From Cornus controversa (Eukaryota > Streptophyta > Magnoliopsida > Cornales > Cornaceae), in the NCBI GenBank assembly GCA_026545225.1, contig CM048849.1:7900041-7964040 (forward strand): a stretch of 64,000 nt of DNA. The letters run 5' to 3'. Every line of letters begins with the position of its first letter. Positions within the stretch are counted from its first letter, which is position 1. Under the pieces are notes generated by a model. That model made no database searches. It worked only from the letters and a program-made list of their open reading frames with translations, and was not told where the DNA came from. Positions 1 to 12,506 of the stretch are shown one piece after another. The translations under genes were made by a program, and so were the position numbers.

Positions 1-175
1 AGCATATTGAAATTGAGACTTGTGTGATACAGCTACTTGTTTGGATTTTGTACACCTTAATGTCTACCTTGGTCAATGAGCCAGGAAATGAACAATTTGA
101 AGATCAATGTATAGGAGTGCTAGTTTTTGAATTTGAAGATCAACTTATTGAATTGAATTAAATTTTTTATATTAT
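1..175. repeat. Direct repeat A, copy 1
   Basis: This stretch is repeated in the same orientation at 4231-4435, with insertions in the second copy. Shared blocks include AGCATATTGAA, GAGACTTGTGTGAT and CAGCTACTTG, followed by GGAAATGAACAAT and AAGATCAATGT. No protein is recognisable. It may be untranslated sequence of an old transposon or a segmental duplication. Confidence 0.7.
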
Positions 176-889
176 GAAATTATGATATGTGAATAGCATC
201 CTTGATTTGATAAAGAAATTGTATATAAAGAGACCATCTCATATCCTAAAACTTTATTTTGAATTTCTGGTGCTAGTGGAGTTAACTGACTCGAAAATCT
301 TTAGTCTGCATTTCTGATGCCAATGGATGAGAAGAGAGAATCTATTAAATACTCATACAAACAAATTACAAAGTAAAGAAAATACACGAATTATTACAAC
401 GACAATTGAGTCCAAAACAGAGGTTATCCCATCATTAAGAGCTAGGTTATCCTTTGCTTGTAGCTCAAAAAGGAGCTGTTATTCCTGCTCTCTTCATTGA
501 TTCAGTGTCTATGACTAATTTTTTCACCTTCAGTTACTCCCGCATTGATTCCGTGTCTATGAAAATTCCTTCCTTGTTTTTTCTCACCTTCTTTTTTTCC
601 TCCATTTTTTTTGGAAAATGATTTCATTATACTCTTTCTTTCTTCCTTTCACATAGGTAAGTAAAAAATGGAATTCATTATTGTCCATTAGAGTTAAATC
701 CACAGATGTATATTTAAAAGGAATGAGAGATACTATTTGACTAAACTTTTAAATAATGAATATGCTGATATCTAGACTCTTCAGAAAGAGGTGATAAACT
801 TAGTAAGACTAAGGGATCTATCGCTTATAGAAGTTCCTAATTCCATGACTAACAAATGGTTATGTAGAAAATGAGATTTGCTTGAGAGA
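176..889. other. Intergenic, nothing recognised
   Basis: AT-rich sequence without a supported gene. There are pyrimidine-rich runs around 540-660. I see no terminal repeats, tRNA-like boxes or coding similarity. Confidence 0.5.
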
Positions 890-1180
890 ATTTTGGAGCA
901 ACTCCTTTTATTCATGTTCATTCCTCTAGTTTTCTTGTCTATCCTCCTAGGTTTCTTTTCCTTATGTTTGCCTTGCTGTGAGATTTGTTGGACATCTGCA
1001 TAATGACTATGGTTTTTTTACTGTTGTCAGTGTGTGGTTTAGCCAGTGTGGTGGTTTCTTTATACCCTGTTTGGTTAGCTTTTGGAGTCTTTTGTCTTCT
1101 ACTATTAAGTTGGTGGCATATTGCTCTGTTCATGGATATAGATGATATGTGCGATGATGTCAGACAAGTGTCTTAGGGAT
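890..1180 (+). repeat. LINE 3'-region-like relic, copy 1
   Basis: The segment is paralogous to 3515-3850. Both copies carry an open frame rich in Leu, Val and Ile with the shared peptide pattern VCGL.SVV.SL.P..LAFGV.CLLLL..WHIA.FMD.DDM..DVR. Copy 1 frame is 985-1176 (63 codons). The second copy is followed by a tract resembling the 3' end and A-tail of the LINE at 42968-43142, so I read both as degraded LINE 3' regions. I do not recognise the hydrophobic peptide, and a small unknown membrane peptide is possible but less likely. Confidence 0.45.
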
Positions 1181-3514
1181 AAGAGTGATGTCCATAATGT
1201 TATGGGACTTTTATTATAGGCGTATTTGTTCTCAATTTTCTATTATTTATCTCAAATCATATATTTCTCAAGTTTTTATTTTAATTTGCATTTGATTTAT
1301 TTCTTTAACTTTTTGAAGAAAACAAATACTGGCGTTCTTGTTGAGGTCTCAGAATAGTCCCTATGTACTATGTGCAAATTATATTAGATGTTAATGTCTA
1401 TTTGAGTCTAATCATGCCACTACTGAGTGGAACAATCATTGATCAGGACTCTATTATGATCTTATAAATTCCATATTCTTAAAGAGATCTTTAATCATGG
1501 TTAACTAATTTAAATAACAAACATTTTATCGAGTCTTGTGTCTTTTATTTTCTTTTCCATTTTGTTAATTGATTTAATTTGTTCCATTCTTATTGCCCAC
1601 AAACTCCAGACCACCATCTTTTCTAGGCTTACACAATGTGAACCAAGCCACCTTAGTTGTAGTTAGGAACACTCCAAGTCAGGCCATTTTTGCATATATA
1701 CTCTGCATTCTATCAGTTATATCATTTAGAAGATCTTTAGGAACTGTCCATTATATAATTTGCTTCTATTCTGAAACAAAAACAAAGAGAGACTTATTTT
1801 TTTCCGTTGTTCTTTCCATCTTTGTTTTGTCTTTTTTTTTAACCGAAAAGTAATCTTTTAACTAAATTGCTTAGACAATTTGGCAACTAAATTGAACTTT
1901 TCTCTCTCTATTCTCTTTTCTATTTGTTTAGGCTTTACTTTAAGTGTTTGCCATATGTCTAAGTATCTTTTAATGTTAATTGATTTTGCTAGAATGTTGA
2001 TCATATTAGTTATTTAACCTTAATCTCTACTGATTTTGACAACCTTACTTTAAATGGCTAGATAGAAATTGCTTGATACCATGTTTATAATGGTGAAACT
2101 TATCATGCTACTGACAGCACTTTTTTGCTTGATAGCTTTGGTTAATATCATTACCTTACATTGTAGCAATGATCTCTCACCTTTGAAACTAGGCATGAAT
2201 TAGTCTCGTCAATGATGTGGATTGCCTAGCTTTCCTGTTTGTGCCTAAAGATGCATTCTCTTAATTTGTTTAGGGTTAATAAAAATTAGTAGGTAGATAA
2301 TTCACTTTGTACTCTTTGTTTTAGGAGAAGTTGGTATTTTAGGCAAAAAGAAATTTTTTTTTATGGTATAAGTCCCTTGTTCTTTTAAGCCTACAATGAA
2401 AATGAGGTTTAGAACCCATAATAGCTTAGATGCTGGAAGATATATGATACTTGTGGAATGATGTATAGGTTTCGCAATGCTTATTACTTCAGCAAAGTTA
2501 GTAAAATCTATATTCCAGTTGGATTAATTGTGTGTGTTTTGACACTGCTTGAATACAAATGTAGGAAAACTTACATCCCTGAACATTTTGTGAAGTGTAA
2601 TATTAGATCAACTGCTCTACTATAGGGATCTTTTTAATCTATTTTCTTGAGAAGATACAAACCAATGAGTTTAATTGACTGAATAAGCACGAATCTAGTC
2701 GTAAATATTTTTTATTTATTTCTAGGACACATAAAATATTGTACATATATAATGACAGCCATAAACATCATTTCCATGGGCTTGCACAAAGCATCCAAGC
2801 TTGTAATCCTATATCTAATAATGCTTTTTTGCCCATCTAAACTCAAGTCATGTGGAAAAGGTCCTACTAAATCTTCACAGTTTTAAGTCCTTTGGGACTA
2901 CTAAACCTAATCTTTGGCATTATTAACACTACCATCCCACTCAAACTAAGATTAATAATCAGTAATAGATTTGATTAACACTCTAAGAATCTCATTATAA
3001 TGATTCAAATGGTCCTACTAATGTGTTTTAGTTGTTATTGAAAAATGATGGCTACTAGTGTACTGGTTGGATAATGTTGTGTGAATTTGTTGGTAATGTG
3101 TTTGAGTTTCTTTTATGTTTGGTGAGTTATTGCGCATCAATAAATAAGGGAGATGCAATAAGGAACTTGATGCAATAAATAAGGGAGATGCAAATGAAGA
3201 TTGACAGATGGGGAGAAGCTTTGACCTTGTCTTGGTAGACTAATATATGTATAAGTAAACATAGAAAAAAAAATAGAAAGAGAGAAATAGACGTAAAAAG
3301 TGAAAAATAGTGCAAGAAATAGAAGTTAATTTCTAGATCTCTAAATTTAGGATTCTAGAAGAAAAGTGTTCCATGTTTGGAAAGCACATACCAAAACTGC
3401 AAATCTGCTGAAGTATTAGCATTTTTCTATAAGATTTTTATCAAGTAATCATTTCATTTAAGTTATTGCTTGTGTATTTCAATTCTAATTTCAAAATTTT
3501 ATTCATGTTTTGTA
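1181..3514. other. Intergenic, no gene recognised
   Basis: About 2.3 kb of AT-rich sequence. Short open frames exist (for example 1593-1853 +) but show no familiar motifs or splice-consistent continuation. A short direct duplication is visible near 3134-3192, where AATAAGGGAGATGCAA occurs twice. Confidence 0.5.
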
Positions 3515-4012
3515 CTCTGTTTTCTTGTCCATACTCTTAGGTTTCTTTTTCTTGTTTTTGCCTTGCTATTTTATATTGAGGTTGTGGCTGTGAGATTTGT
3601 TGGAGACTAGCATAATGGCTGTGATTTTTTGTTGCTGTTAGTTTGTGGTTTGGTCAGTGTGGTGATTTCTTTGTGCCCTATTTTGTTAGCTTTTGGAGTA
3701 TATTGTCTTCTATTGTTATGTTTGTGGCATATTGCTATGTTCATGGATAGGGATGATATGTGGGATGATGTTCGTTGGATGTCTTATTTCAAAAATACTC
3801 CAGGTCGTGTTTTAGTGAAGCTTAGTAGAATGCTTTGTTTACTCTAGGAAGTCGGTTATTTGTTGTACTTAGTATTTTGTGGATAGAGTGGTTTATTTTT
3901 GTACGGTGGGTTTGGGTTTCCAGGAACATAGGGTATGTTCCTTGGAGGCTATATAATGGCTTTTGCCATTTTTTGTTCTTAACATGAAATTGCTTAATTT
4001 AAAAAAAAATAT
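3515..4012 (+). mobile_element. 5'-truncated LINE-like 3' end with A-tail
   Basis: The segment contains the second copy of the hydrophobic frame (3629-3847). It then has a 3' region including GGTGGGTTTGGG, a GTATGTTCCTTGGAGGCTAT block, TGGCTTTTGCC, and an A-run at about 4003-4011. The LINE ending at 43142 has the same order: GGTGGGTTTGGGGG, GTATGCCCCTCGTAGGCTGT, TGGCTTTTGCC, then poly(A). This shared order supports a related LINE 3' terminus. No reverse transcriptase remains. Confidence 0.5.
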
Positions 4013-4230
4013 TTGTTATCAGAATTTCTGCTCCTACTTGTATTAGATGTCTAATTGTATTGCATCTATATGAAGCCTTCTAACCTGAATAGTGATCCTT
4101 TGAAGTGCTTTGCTGATGGCTTTGTTTCTATCTACAACTTTGTTTCTATCTACACTTGAGTTGGTTCTATTTGGTCATTTGTTTAGTGTTTCTTTCTTTA
4201 ATTTTTTTCCTTCAAGTTCTTAACATTATT

Positions 4231-4435
4231 AGCATATTGAAGTTGAGACTTGTGTGATGCAGCTACTTGATTGGATTTTACACAGTTTAACATCTACCAT
4301 GGACAATGAGGTGGAGAAATTGTCAAGAAAATTGAAAGTCAACTTTTGCTAGGAAATGAACAATGTGAAGATCAATGTTTTAGAGTAAGTAGGAGTGCAA
4401 GATTTTTGAATTGAATGATAGGTGCAAATTGATGA
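4231..4435. repeat. Direct repeat A, copy 2
   Basis: Second copy of the repeat at 1-175 in the same orientation, with about 30 extra bases in the middle. The order of units in the window is A, B (890-1180), B' (3515-4012), A'. That is not what a single tandem duplication would give. Confidence 0.7.
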
Positions 4436-4679
4436 ATTGTTCAACAAGAGTTCTAAGAATTTGATAGTGTTTATGACAAATGGATATATTTCTTTCTTTT
4501 TTTATTATTTTGGCACATTGAACATTGATGAATTGGGAAAATTTCTTTAGCCTTTTGTTATATTTAATGGTGTATTTTAATATATTGGTTCAATTATTAG
4601 CATTAAGTGAGATTTGTTAGCATTTCATAGTGTTTAGTTGAATTGTTGGTAGTACAGGTCATGTGTGGATAAGTAATAG

Positions 4680-5076
4680 GTACCTAGCATTTGAGGGTGC
4701 TTTTATTAAAAAAAAATTTTATGTTATTAACGGGGGGCAAGAACCTTGTAAATAAAAGAACATTCCTCGTAGAAAACAAACAGAAAACTTTTTCACGAGT
4801 TCCTGCGATGTGTCGTGAATATTTAGAATTATTAACGAGGGGCCATGTAACACGTAAATGAATTATTAACAAGAAATTATGTCTCTCATACATAAAAATT
4901 TTACGTAGACAAAATATTTTTTGATGGGGAATATTTTACTTTTTTACGAGGTTTATTATTTGCCATAGAAAATTAAGAGTATTTACAGGACCTTAATAGA
5001 CGTGGGGCTAGTTTGCACCGTAAATACCTTTTAACGGCGTTTTGGCCTCTCGTAAAGGGCCTTCTTTCTTGTAGTG
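4680..5076. mobile_element. CACTA element terminus, right end (family 1)
   Basis: The segment ends exactly with TTTCTTGTAGTG, the reverse complement of the CACTACAAGAAA terminal repeat of CACTA/En-Spm elements. Inside it are degenerate subterminal repeats around GTAAA, ACGAGGGGCC and TCGTAAAGGGCC in both orientations. These are the usual TNPA-like binding arrays. The left end was not found; no CACTAC terminus with a matching array is visible in 1-4680, so the element is truncated or its left end lies outside. Confidence 0.8.
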
Positions 5077-6304
5077 CATATTGCATGAGAAGTTCGTTTA
5101 TGTGGACCAGTACAATTTCGTTGGATGTACCCATTTGAGAGGTAATTTATTTATAACATTCTTTTATATATGTTATGCGATTACAAATATTATTTAATTT
5201 ACATATATATAATGCTATCGTTATATTTAGGATAATGAAAGTTTATAAAGGATATGTTAAAATTTGAGCAAGACCTGAGGGGTGCATAGCAGAAAAGTAC
5301 TTCGTAGAAGAGTGCATTCAATTTTGTAGTGAGCACATGAAACAAGTTGCTGAAATTGGTGTTCGTCGTTCTCGAAATGAAGATATTGAAACTGAAACAA
5401 TGGAAGGAGGACGCCCACTTTCTAAGGGAATTTCAAAAACCATGTCTAGTGACATGTTAGCCATTGCTCACCGTTATGTATTATTCAACAATGAGGAGGT
5501 GGAACCATATTTAAAGTAAGATGGTACGAATTTTTTTTAATTTATAACTATTATTGAAAAACAAAATACTTAACTATGTTATTTTCTTATTAGAAAGCAT
5601 GTGGAGGAACTCAAGGGTTTGGACAGTTGTCTTGCAAGGAATGAAAGCACTCTACAAAAGAAACACATGGAGACCTTCAGTTCATGGTTCAAAACCATGA
5701 TTAATGCAAGTAGTAATGTGTCAACGATGCTAAAGGGGCTTTCAAATGGGCTTAGGAACGATGTAATTTCTTATTCTGGTTATATTGTGAATGGTCATCG
5801 ATTTCACACCAAGGATGTCGAGAGAAGCACACAAAATAGTGGTGTTTCCATTGAAGCTGAAACTATATGTCGATCTAGTGCAAGAGACACAAATCAAGTT
5901 GTTGAAAAATATCTTACTATGGTGTTTTGAAAGATATAATTTTGTTAGACTACTACTCATTTCAAGTACCGTTGTTTCACTGTGACTGGGCAAATATTAG
6001 AAATGGTATCAAAGTTGAAGATGGATTTACATCGGTGAACCTTCATGAAGGTCAAAGTCACTTTGAAAGTGATCCATTTATCCTTGCGTCACAGGCTAAG
6101 CAAGTGTTTTATTCTACGGATACTGAAACATCAAGTTGGTATGTGGTACTTAAAGTACCACCAAGAGGCAAAATTGACTTGGACACTTTTGAAGAGAATG
6201 CTTATATGCCTTATGCTCCATTAGATATATCAAGACTTGAATGTGAAATTGTTGATGATGGCGAACATCATGTACGAGTTGATTGTGAGGGCATAACGTT
6301 GTAG
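5077..6304 (+). pseudogene. CACTA transposase (TNP2-type), C-terminal part
   Basis: Coding relic of the large CACTA transposase, truncated at its 5' side. It opens inside the DUF4218 domain (peptide HIAREVR-like, then VQFRWMYPFER, before a GTAATT donor at about 5143). It continues through the linker exon 5230-5518 (GGRPLSKGISKTMS) and the DUF4216 exons 5594-6304 (DYYSFQVPLFHCDWA, FILASQAKQVFY, WYVVLKVPPRGKIDLD). The N-terminal catalytic Transposase_21 part is absent; the sequence before 5077 is a different CACTA terminus. Lesions visible against the - strand copy at 29322-32717 are an in-frame TGA near 5263 and a one-base deletion near 5906 after QVVEK, which shifts the frame. It would encode a DNA-cutting transposase if whole; it cannot be functional here. 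Confidence 0.9.
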
Positions 6305-6552
6305 AATATTTTCAAATGGGTATTTGGTTACTTGGTTATATTTTTTGGTTTGTATTTGGTTACTTGTAGAATATTTTTTGATGAAACTGAATGGTTGTGA
6401 TTATGTACCTATCTAAATTTGCTTTAAATTCCTTCTTAAATTGGTAATATGTTGTTTCTAGTGCTCTTTTTCTAAATCAATAGTGGCGCCTCCAATATAA
6501 ACTGAATTATTACTCCTTTGATAAGATTACAGGTCATCTAAAGATTTTTACT

Positions 6553-7472
6553 ATGTCTGAACATCCTGAAGTAAGTATCAACCTTACTTAAAGTTGTTTT
6601 ATCTTAAATTGATTGTTTTGATTTAAGTATCAACTTTAAACATGTGCATTTCTAATGTTTTTCTTCTTTTAATGCATGTACTTGAATGAAGTCATCTAGA
6701 CAGTGTGATACACGTGCAAAACGAAATCGTCGAGCAGCTATGGCTGCAATGATACGTACACCCTCAGTTGTACACATTTCTGACGGGGGTTCAAATTCTC
6801 CAAGGACACCTTCAGACGATCAATTTAGAGTTGGTGGGGTTTCACCCGATCCCGTTACTTCTCAAGGACTTTCCATTGAGGCTACATCAAATACAAAGAA
6901 AAGAAAGGGTAGGGGAAAGTCTCAACTGTACAAGATTGCATCCACACCAAATGAGCGCCTAGTTGTGGATTTTAATGAAAGGGGGCAGCCAGTTGGTGAT
7001 AATAGTAAGAAGTATAGTTCTTGCCTTGAGGTTCTAGCACGTGAGAGGGTTCCCATAACAATTAAGAGCTGGAAGGATGTGCCTGATTCTCTATTACAAG
7101 AATTATGGGATATTATAAAGGTATTTTATTTTTACTAATTTTCTAGTAGAAGGATGTGTCTGATTCTTTATTAGAAGAATAAAAACATGTTCTCCCTATG
7201 ATAGTAGGATATTTATTTGATAATTTGATATATATTGGCAGCTAAGATTCGATGTTGCCGACTGTCATGCAAGCGTATCATTTGGATTGATGGGAAAGGC
7301 GTGGCGCAATCACAAATCAAATACAACAAATAATGTGTTGTCCATGAGAAATAATCGACGAGCCATTGCCTTAATGAAGCCCGATAAAATAAATTCAATG
7401 GATGAGTGGCAAGAGTTTGTTGCCAATCGATTATCGGAGGAGCATGCCGTGAGTATTTATATGCACTTTTTA

Positions 7473-7510
<38 letters not shown>

Positions 7511-8690
7511 CATGACCTATATAAATTAGCAACTTTTTTATATTTATAGAAAGAAAGAAAACAAAAACAAGAATTGAGGAGCAAAATAACTACCCCACAC
7601 ACAACAAGCCGATTAGGCTATGCTCGATTAGAAGATTCAATGGTAATAATGAATGTTTATTTTCTTCACTTATTTAATGCTAACCATAGTTCTTGTGATT
7701 TAGTAGCACAAATAATTGAAACGTGCATGTTTGGGTATGTAGAGAAAAGAGTTTGACACGCCCGATAACATTTCAAGGGTGGATGTGTGAATTAAAGCGC
7801 ATATGAGAAAGGATGGTCAACCCATAAATGAACAAGTCAAGGAGACTGTGGTAACATGATTCTTTTTTAATTTAAGTTAATCATTTATATTTATTATATT
7901 AAATTACTAATGAGTGTGTTTAAAATATAGAATTTTAGGAAATAATTAAGACATATTCCCAAACGACTCAAAGTTCAGGAATTCATGACGATGTGATCAA
8001 TCATGTATTTGGTTCAGAACATCAAGGAAGAGTGAGAGGGCTTGGGTTTGGGGTAACACTTGCAAAATTGAAAACCCAAGCACAACAACAAGAAAATTCC
8101 CAAAGATATGAAAAGAAATTTGAAGCAATGATGCGGGACCAAAGGGGGCAAATGTTGGAAGCAATGCGACTTGAAAGGGAGAAAATGAGGGAAGATATGA
8201 GGGAGGAAATGAGAGAGAAAATGAGGGAAGAGATGAGGGAACAAATGAAAGAGTTTAGATCATTGTTGGTAAGTGAAAATAAGAATGCGTTGTCAGCATT
8301 TCTATTAAAAATGCTGTCATAATTATTTTTCTTTTTTTTCATGCCAGACACAGAATGCTAATAACCAATCTTGTCCCAATGCTTCACCACGTGTCCCATC
8401 TACTGAAAATGTTGAAAGAAAATATTGCGAGTTATTCCATTACAATGGGATAGGATTACTTGTTGCTACTGGTGAAGTTGTTTCCTCAAATCCTTCTACG
8501 CTCATAGGTGATGCACCACTCGGTTCTGATTGTTGGAAAGTGTGGGTTGATTTTGTCTTTGAATCCGAAGCTCCCTTGTATAGGGCAGATCCCTCCGGCA
8601 GTTATTTGCTTGGGCAAGCTCATGGAAATTCAATTGCATGGCTTGGCAAGTTTATCAAGATCAGTAAGTATTCCAAAGTATAATATTTGA
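6553..8690 (+). pseudogene. CACTA second gene, Transposase_24/Ptta (TNPA-like)
   Basis: Multi-exon relic lying just downstream of the TNP2-type gene, as expected in CACTA elements. Suggested exons are 6553-6570 (MSEHPE, donor GTAAGT), 6692-7120 (basic RAKRNRRAAMAAM near the start, then ..ERLVVDFNERGQPVG..), 7242-7448 (LRFDVADCHASV, GKAWRNHKS, W-Q-E-F), 7550-7642 (KERKQKQELR, TSRLGYARLED), about 7754-7850, and about 7934-8321. The last holds GRVRGLGFGVT and then a long Met/Arg/Glu coiled coil (EEMREKMREEM). The C-terminal exon 8349-8690 has GSDCWKVWVDFV and SIAWLGKFI. An in-frame TGA near 7789 replaces the TGG Trp codon of the - strand copy. The product would bind subterminal repeats and assist transposition. 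Confidence 0.85.
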
Positions 8691-8775
8691 ATATCTAATT
8701 CCATTGATACTGAAAATATAATATATAATATTTGAATATCTAATTCCATTGACACTGAAAATATAATATTTATTT
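8666..8775. repeat. Short tandem duplication after the TNPA-like relic
   Basis: The block TATAATATTTGAATATCTAA plus TTCCATTGA.ACTGAAAATA occurs twice about 57 bp apart. It sits in what looks like the last intron, before a TTTGTAG acceptor at about 8783. Confidence 0.75.
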
Positions 8776-8799
8776 ATTTGTAGCTCGGCCTTAGGGATA

Positions 8800-10670
8800 A
8801 TCGTATTTTGGGGCTTTTTGCTTGTTTTTGTGGTTGTATCTCTACAAGAGATATATAGAACTTTTTGAAAGCAATCTGTTAAGGGCATGTTTGGTTCTTT
8901 TGAAAACAACTCTAAGGTTAGTTTCTCTCTCTATTTACAGTATTATGGATGTTTCAGTCTCTGCATATGATTAATAGAGCAAGTGTGGAATGCAAATGTG
9001 AAACTAGAAAAAAAAGAGCATTAGTGCTTCTCTTCCTGTAATGAGTAGGAAAATCACAACCAAAACATATAAAAAAAAATGCCTTCCCTCTAGAGAAAAT
9101 AAATTGACTACAAGAACTCATGTTAGGGTAGCCACCAAGATAGGGAATAAACACATATCTGCATTGTTTGTATTTAGGCAAGATTGTCTTTTAAGAACAA
9201 TCTAGAAATACTTGCATTTATAGTAGAAAAACCTAATATAACATGCACCTTATGTGCAAGTCTAAGCATATGAATCTAGACCATCCTCTAATTCATGGAA
9301 ACTCCTAGCCGGCTAGCCCTATTAAACAATGAATTACTGACTACGGTAATGGGGATTTTTTTTGCACAATGCACCTTCGTGCTCTCACTGGTTACCTATG
9401 AATATGAACTATATAATATGTTTTTACCAATTTTTATGTTGTTTAGCTTCAGGTTTTTTTTTTAAAAAGCACGATAATACTTTAGGAAAACCATGGATTT
9501 TTAGTAACTAGAAAAAAATAAGATTAGCTGGTCACATGTAAGTGGTGGCATACTAAGTTTTGCAACGATTAATCAAAATTTTATTTTTTTATATAGTTTT
9601 TTTCAACATGGATCAAGTAGAAGATAAGCTGGATAAAGCTTCCTCTTATGTTTATAAACGGTGTTGGCTATCTCTTCTTATCCGTATATGATGATACATG
9701 AGGCACAAAAATCTCATGAATTTGTTATTGAAAGTTAAATTAGAAGCCAACAATGGACAAGTTCTTTTTTACTTACAAATTGAGAAGTGATCTTTTTCTT
9801 TTTCTTTTCAATCTATATAATATATGTAGGTATATATTTTATAGATACTTACTAATTGACTAAAACTTAGCTTGACAAGCGAATCAAAGTTGTACAAATT
9901 GTGTGATATATATCAATGATGTAAAACACTTGAGAATTTTAAAATAGTTGGAAATGTTGAAATGGAAAAATTCCATATGATAAAGCTTTGTTTTTCATGT
10001 TCCAAGTAAATTGATTAGACTGCTTGGATTTGATCTTTTGTTTTTGTCTGAGTTAATATTTTATAATAGCATGTATACCTCATTTATACGTTAGAATTAT
10101 CTAAAGTTCACAGGGTGCAACTGGTTTGGTTCAGTTCCACTTGATTTTTTCCCCTGTCTAGTCTCTTCATCTAATCTGCTGGACATTGTTAGCATTTTAA
10201 TTTATAACAGAGTGGTGATCTTTTAGGCCTTTGTGATTTATGTTCTTCTATATTAAGATTTGATATTGTAAAATAACCACCTCCTTTTTTCTGTTAGTCA
10301 AAGAATGAATTCTTTAAAATAATACTAATTCATTCAGAGTATCAATATATAAAATCTAAAATCTATTCCATCCATGACCTAACTTTTTTTTTCTTTGCAA
10401 GGTTTATTCCATCCATAACCCTACGCAGTGTTGCACAATCTATGATATAAATATGCTGTCAATTGATGTATCACATCTCCGTTACTCCAAGTTTTCAATT
10501 TTTTCTGCATAGGACAAACCCTGAGGACGAGTTCTGGTCTGGAACAATGAGACTCAAGTCCTTCATTGTTCTTATGAACCAACTGTGTGTCAAAATTTAA
10601 ATACCATATTCATGAGTTGATATGAATCATAGGCATTCTTTATTGCCAGTAACTCCTTTAATGTGGACAA
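8800..10670. other. Intergenic, no gene recognised
   Basis: Probably includes the untranslated tail of the CACTA block and other decayed repeats. The - strand open frame 8954-9181 has no motif I recognise. No terminal repeat marks where the CACTA element ends. Confidence 0.4.
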
Positions 10671-10673
10671 TTA

Positions 10674-11400
10674 TGTAGCAACCAAAATTGACACCTAAAC
10701 CAATGATGGGTGTGACCCTTACAAATCAACTTCTAACACTATGAAGAATTGACACCGGACAGAATAGTGATTATTCTGTAGGCTAAGGGCAACAGAAAAT
10801 AAACAGAAGGAATGCACGAGAATTACCCAAAAAACTCAGAGAAAAGTCTCTGGTATTCAATATTATTATTCAAAATCAAAAGTGCCTTAGAATCAACCCA
10901 CAAGCCGGGCTTTATAGCTGAACTTCGTTAACATTACCAAAAATAGCAGGATTACAAAAATCATACCAAAATAAAATACGAAATAAAAGAAGGAAGTTGT
11001 CAGAAATCTGGCCCAAATCAAGCCCAGAATCTCTTCCTAATCAACAAAATAAATATTACTAAAAAAGGAAAGAAATAACAAAAATTAGGAATTCGGAGGG
11101 GAAAACAGTGGATTTTGGCCTCAAAAAAATACACATCTAGCATAGCTTGACGCCCATGACATGCGTGCCAAACCAAGCTTTCCGAATTGTGGTCACAAAG
11201 GCGATTCTGACACCTGTAACCAAAGTTATGGCCAAAATACTGAAGTGCATCCAAAATTACCCTCATTAGTGACAAGGTCACGGTTTCCTGCCATCTTTGC
11301 ACTGATCTGCCAACTCAAGGTATTTCAGTGCCATCAACGTGTCGTCTGACAGCTTAGCATCATCTGACTTGGATGCTCCTGCATCAGTAATCCTCATACA
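10674..11400 (-). mobile_element. Probable solo LTR or LTR fragment
   Basis: Read on the - strand the segment has a TATA box (AGCTATAAAGCCCGG, at 10911-10916), then an A/T-rich leader, and no coding potential beyond a 94-codon frame without motifs. The base composition and the promoter without a gene resemble an LTR. A TG is present at 10674 (+ strand), but I could not fix the other boundary or find a target-site duplication. Confidence 0.35.
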
Positions 11401-12149
11401 TATCTCTCACTCTTATGTACCTTCTTGTTTGTTACATACTGAAATTTAGTAATATATAAAAACCATAAGTATAACTATAATAAAATAATATAACATATAT
11501 ATACAAAATGAACGAGTCTGTTTGAACTAGTCCTGTAATTTTTAAATACAGAACCAAATCATGAATTAACAATTTTATTACTTTTAAAATTATATTTGGA
11601 CTAAATTGTTAGAGAATTGATTTGAATTATGTTATTCGAATTCTACCAGATTAATTTTTTGATTTGAAGGAATTTCTGGACAGTCATGACAGTATCCACA
11701 CGGAAAATATTATGAAAGACGTGTAAAAGAAAAAACAAAAACCGAAAAAGTAATTGTCCATCAACATCTAGTCAGTCTCGTGCTCTCTCTTGAATATAGG
11801 TTGGATGAGATGTGCGTGTTATATAGCTGTGAGAAGAAAAAGAAAAATCTACGTAGGATTGTCAGTATGGGACAACAACAAAACTACTCTAATCCTCCAT
11901 CATCATTACCATTAACTAATTAATACTAAAGAAGAGCTTCATTTTAATATTATACTATTTTTTTAATAGGTTTCTTCAAACCAACGATTCATTGGATGGA
12001 TGATTTTGAAAGATTGTTGAAGATGAAAAATCACTCCCACCTCTCACTGTCATACATCTTACATTCCAAACACAAGCCCTAATTTTTTTCCCCCTACACT
12101 TGAATCTCTCCAAAATCATCCAGAAAACCTTAATCGACCTCCCCTACAC

Positions 12150-12200
<51 letters not shown>

Positions 12201-12506
12201 CATATAGTTTGTATATATTGACTTTTGAGATTTGATCTTTTTGGGGAGAAAATGGAGGGGATTTGGGGAGAGTTGGATTCATGGAGGGGTTCTGAAATTT
12301 AAGGTTGGGGCCCTTTGATTTGGAGAATGACTCTCTCTCTATATAGATAGTTTTGTATACATTGACCTTTGAGATTTGATCTTTTGGGGGAGAAAATGGA
12401 GGGGATTTGGATAGTTTTGAAATGTAGGGTTCTAGTAGGGGCCCTTTGATTTGGAGAAAGGGCCCTGTGAAAGGCAGGAGGTGGAATTGTAGAGAGAGGG
12501 AGAGAT
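11401..12506. promoter_or_regulatory. Upstream region of CASPL-like gene with duplicated leader
   Basis: Holds (CT)n then (TA)n at 12150-12197. Two copies of a roughly 60-bp block, about 140 bp apart, follow: TTGACTTTTGAGATTTGATC at about 12218 and TTGACCTTTGAGATTTGATC at about 12361, each followed by GGAGAAAATGGAGGGGATTTGG. They lie within 300 bases of the ATG and probably form part of the 5' leader. The open frame on the other strand here is only a shadow of these repeats. Confidence 0.55.

Noticed and set aside
8014-8351. Two - strand frames of 76 and 109 codons
   Set aside because: They are antisense to the Met/Arg/Glu coiled coil of the CACTA second gene; repeat-driven composition keeps them open.
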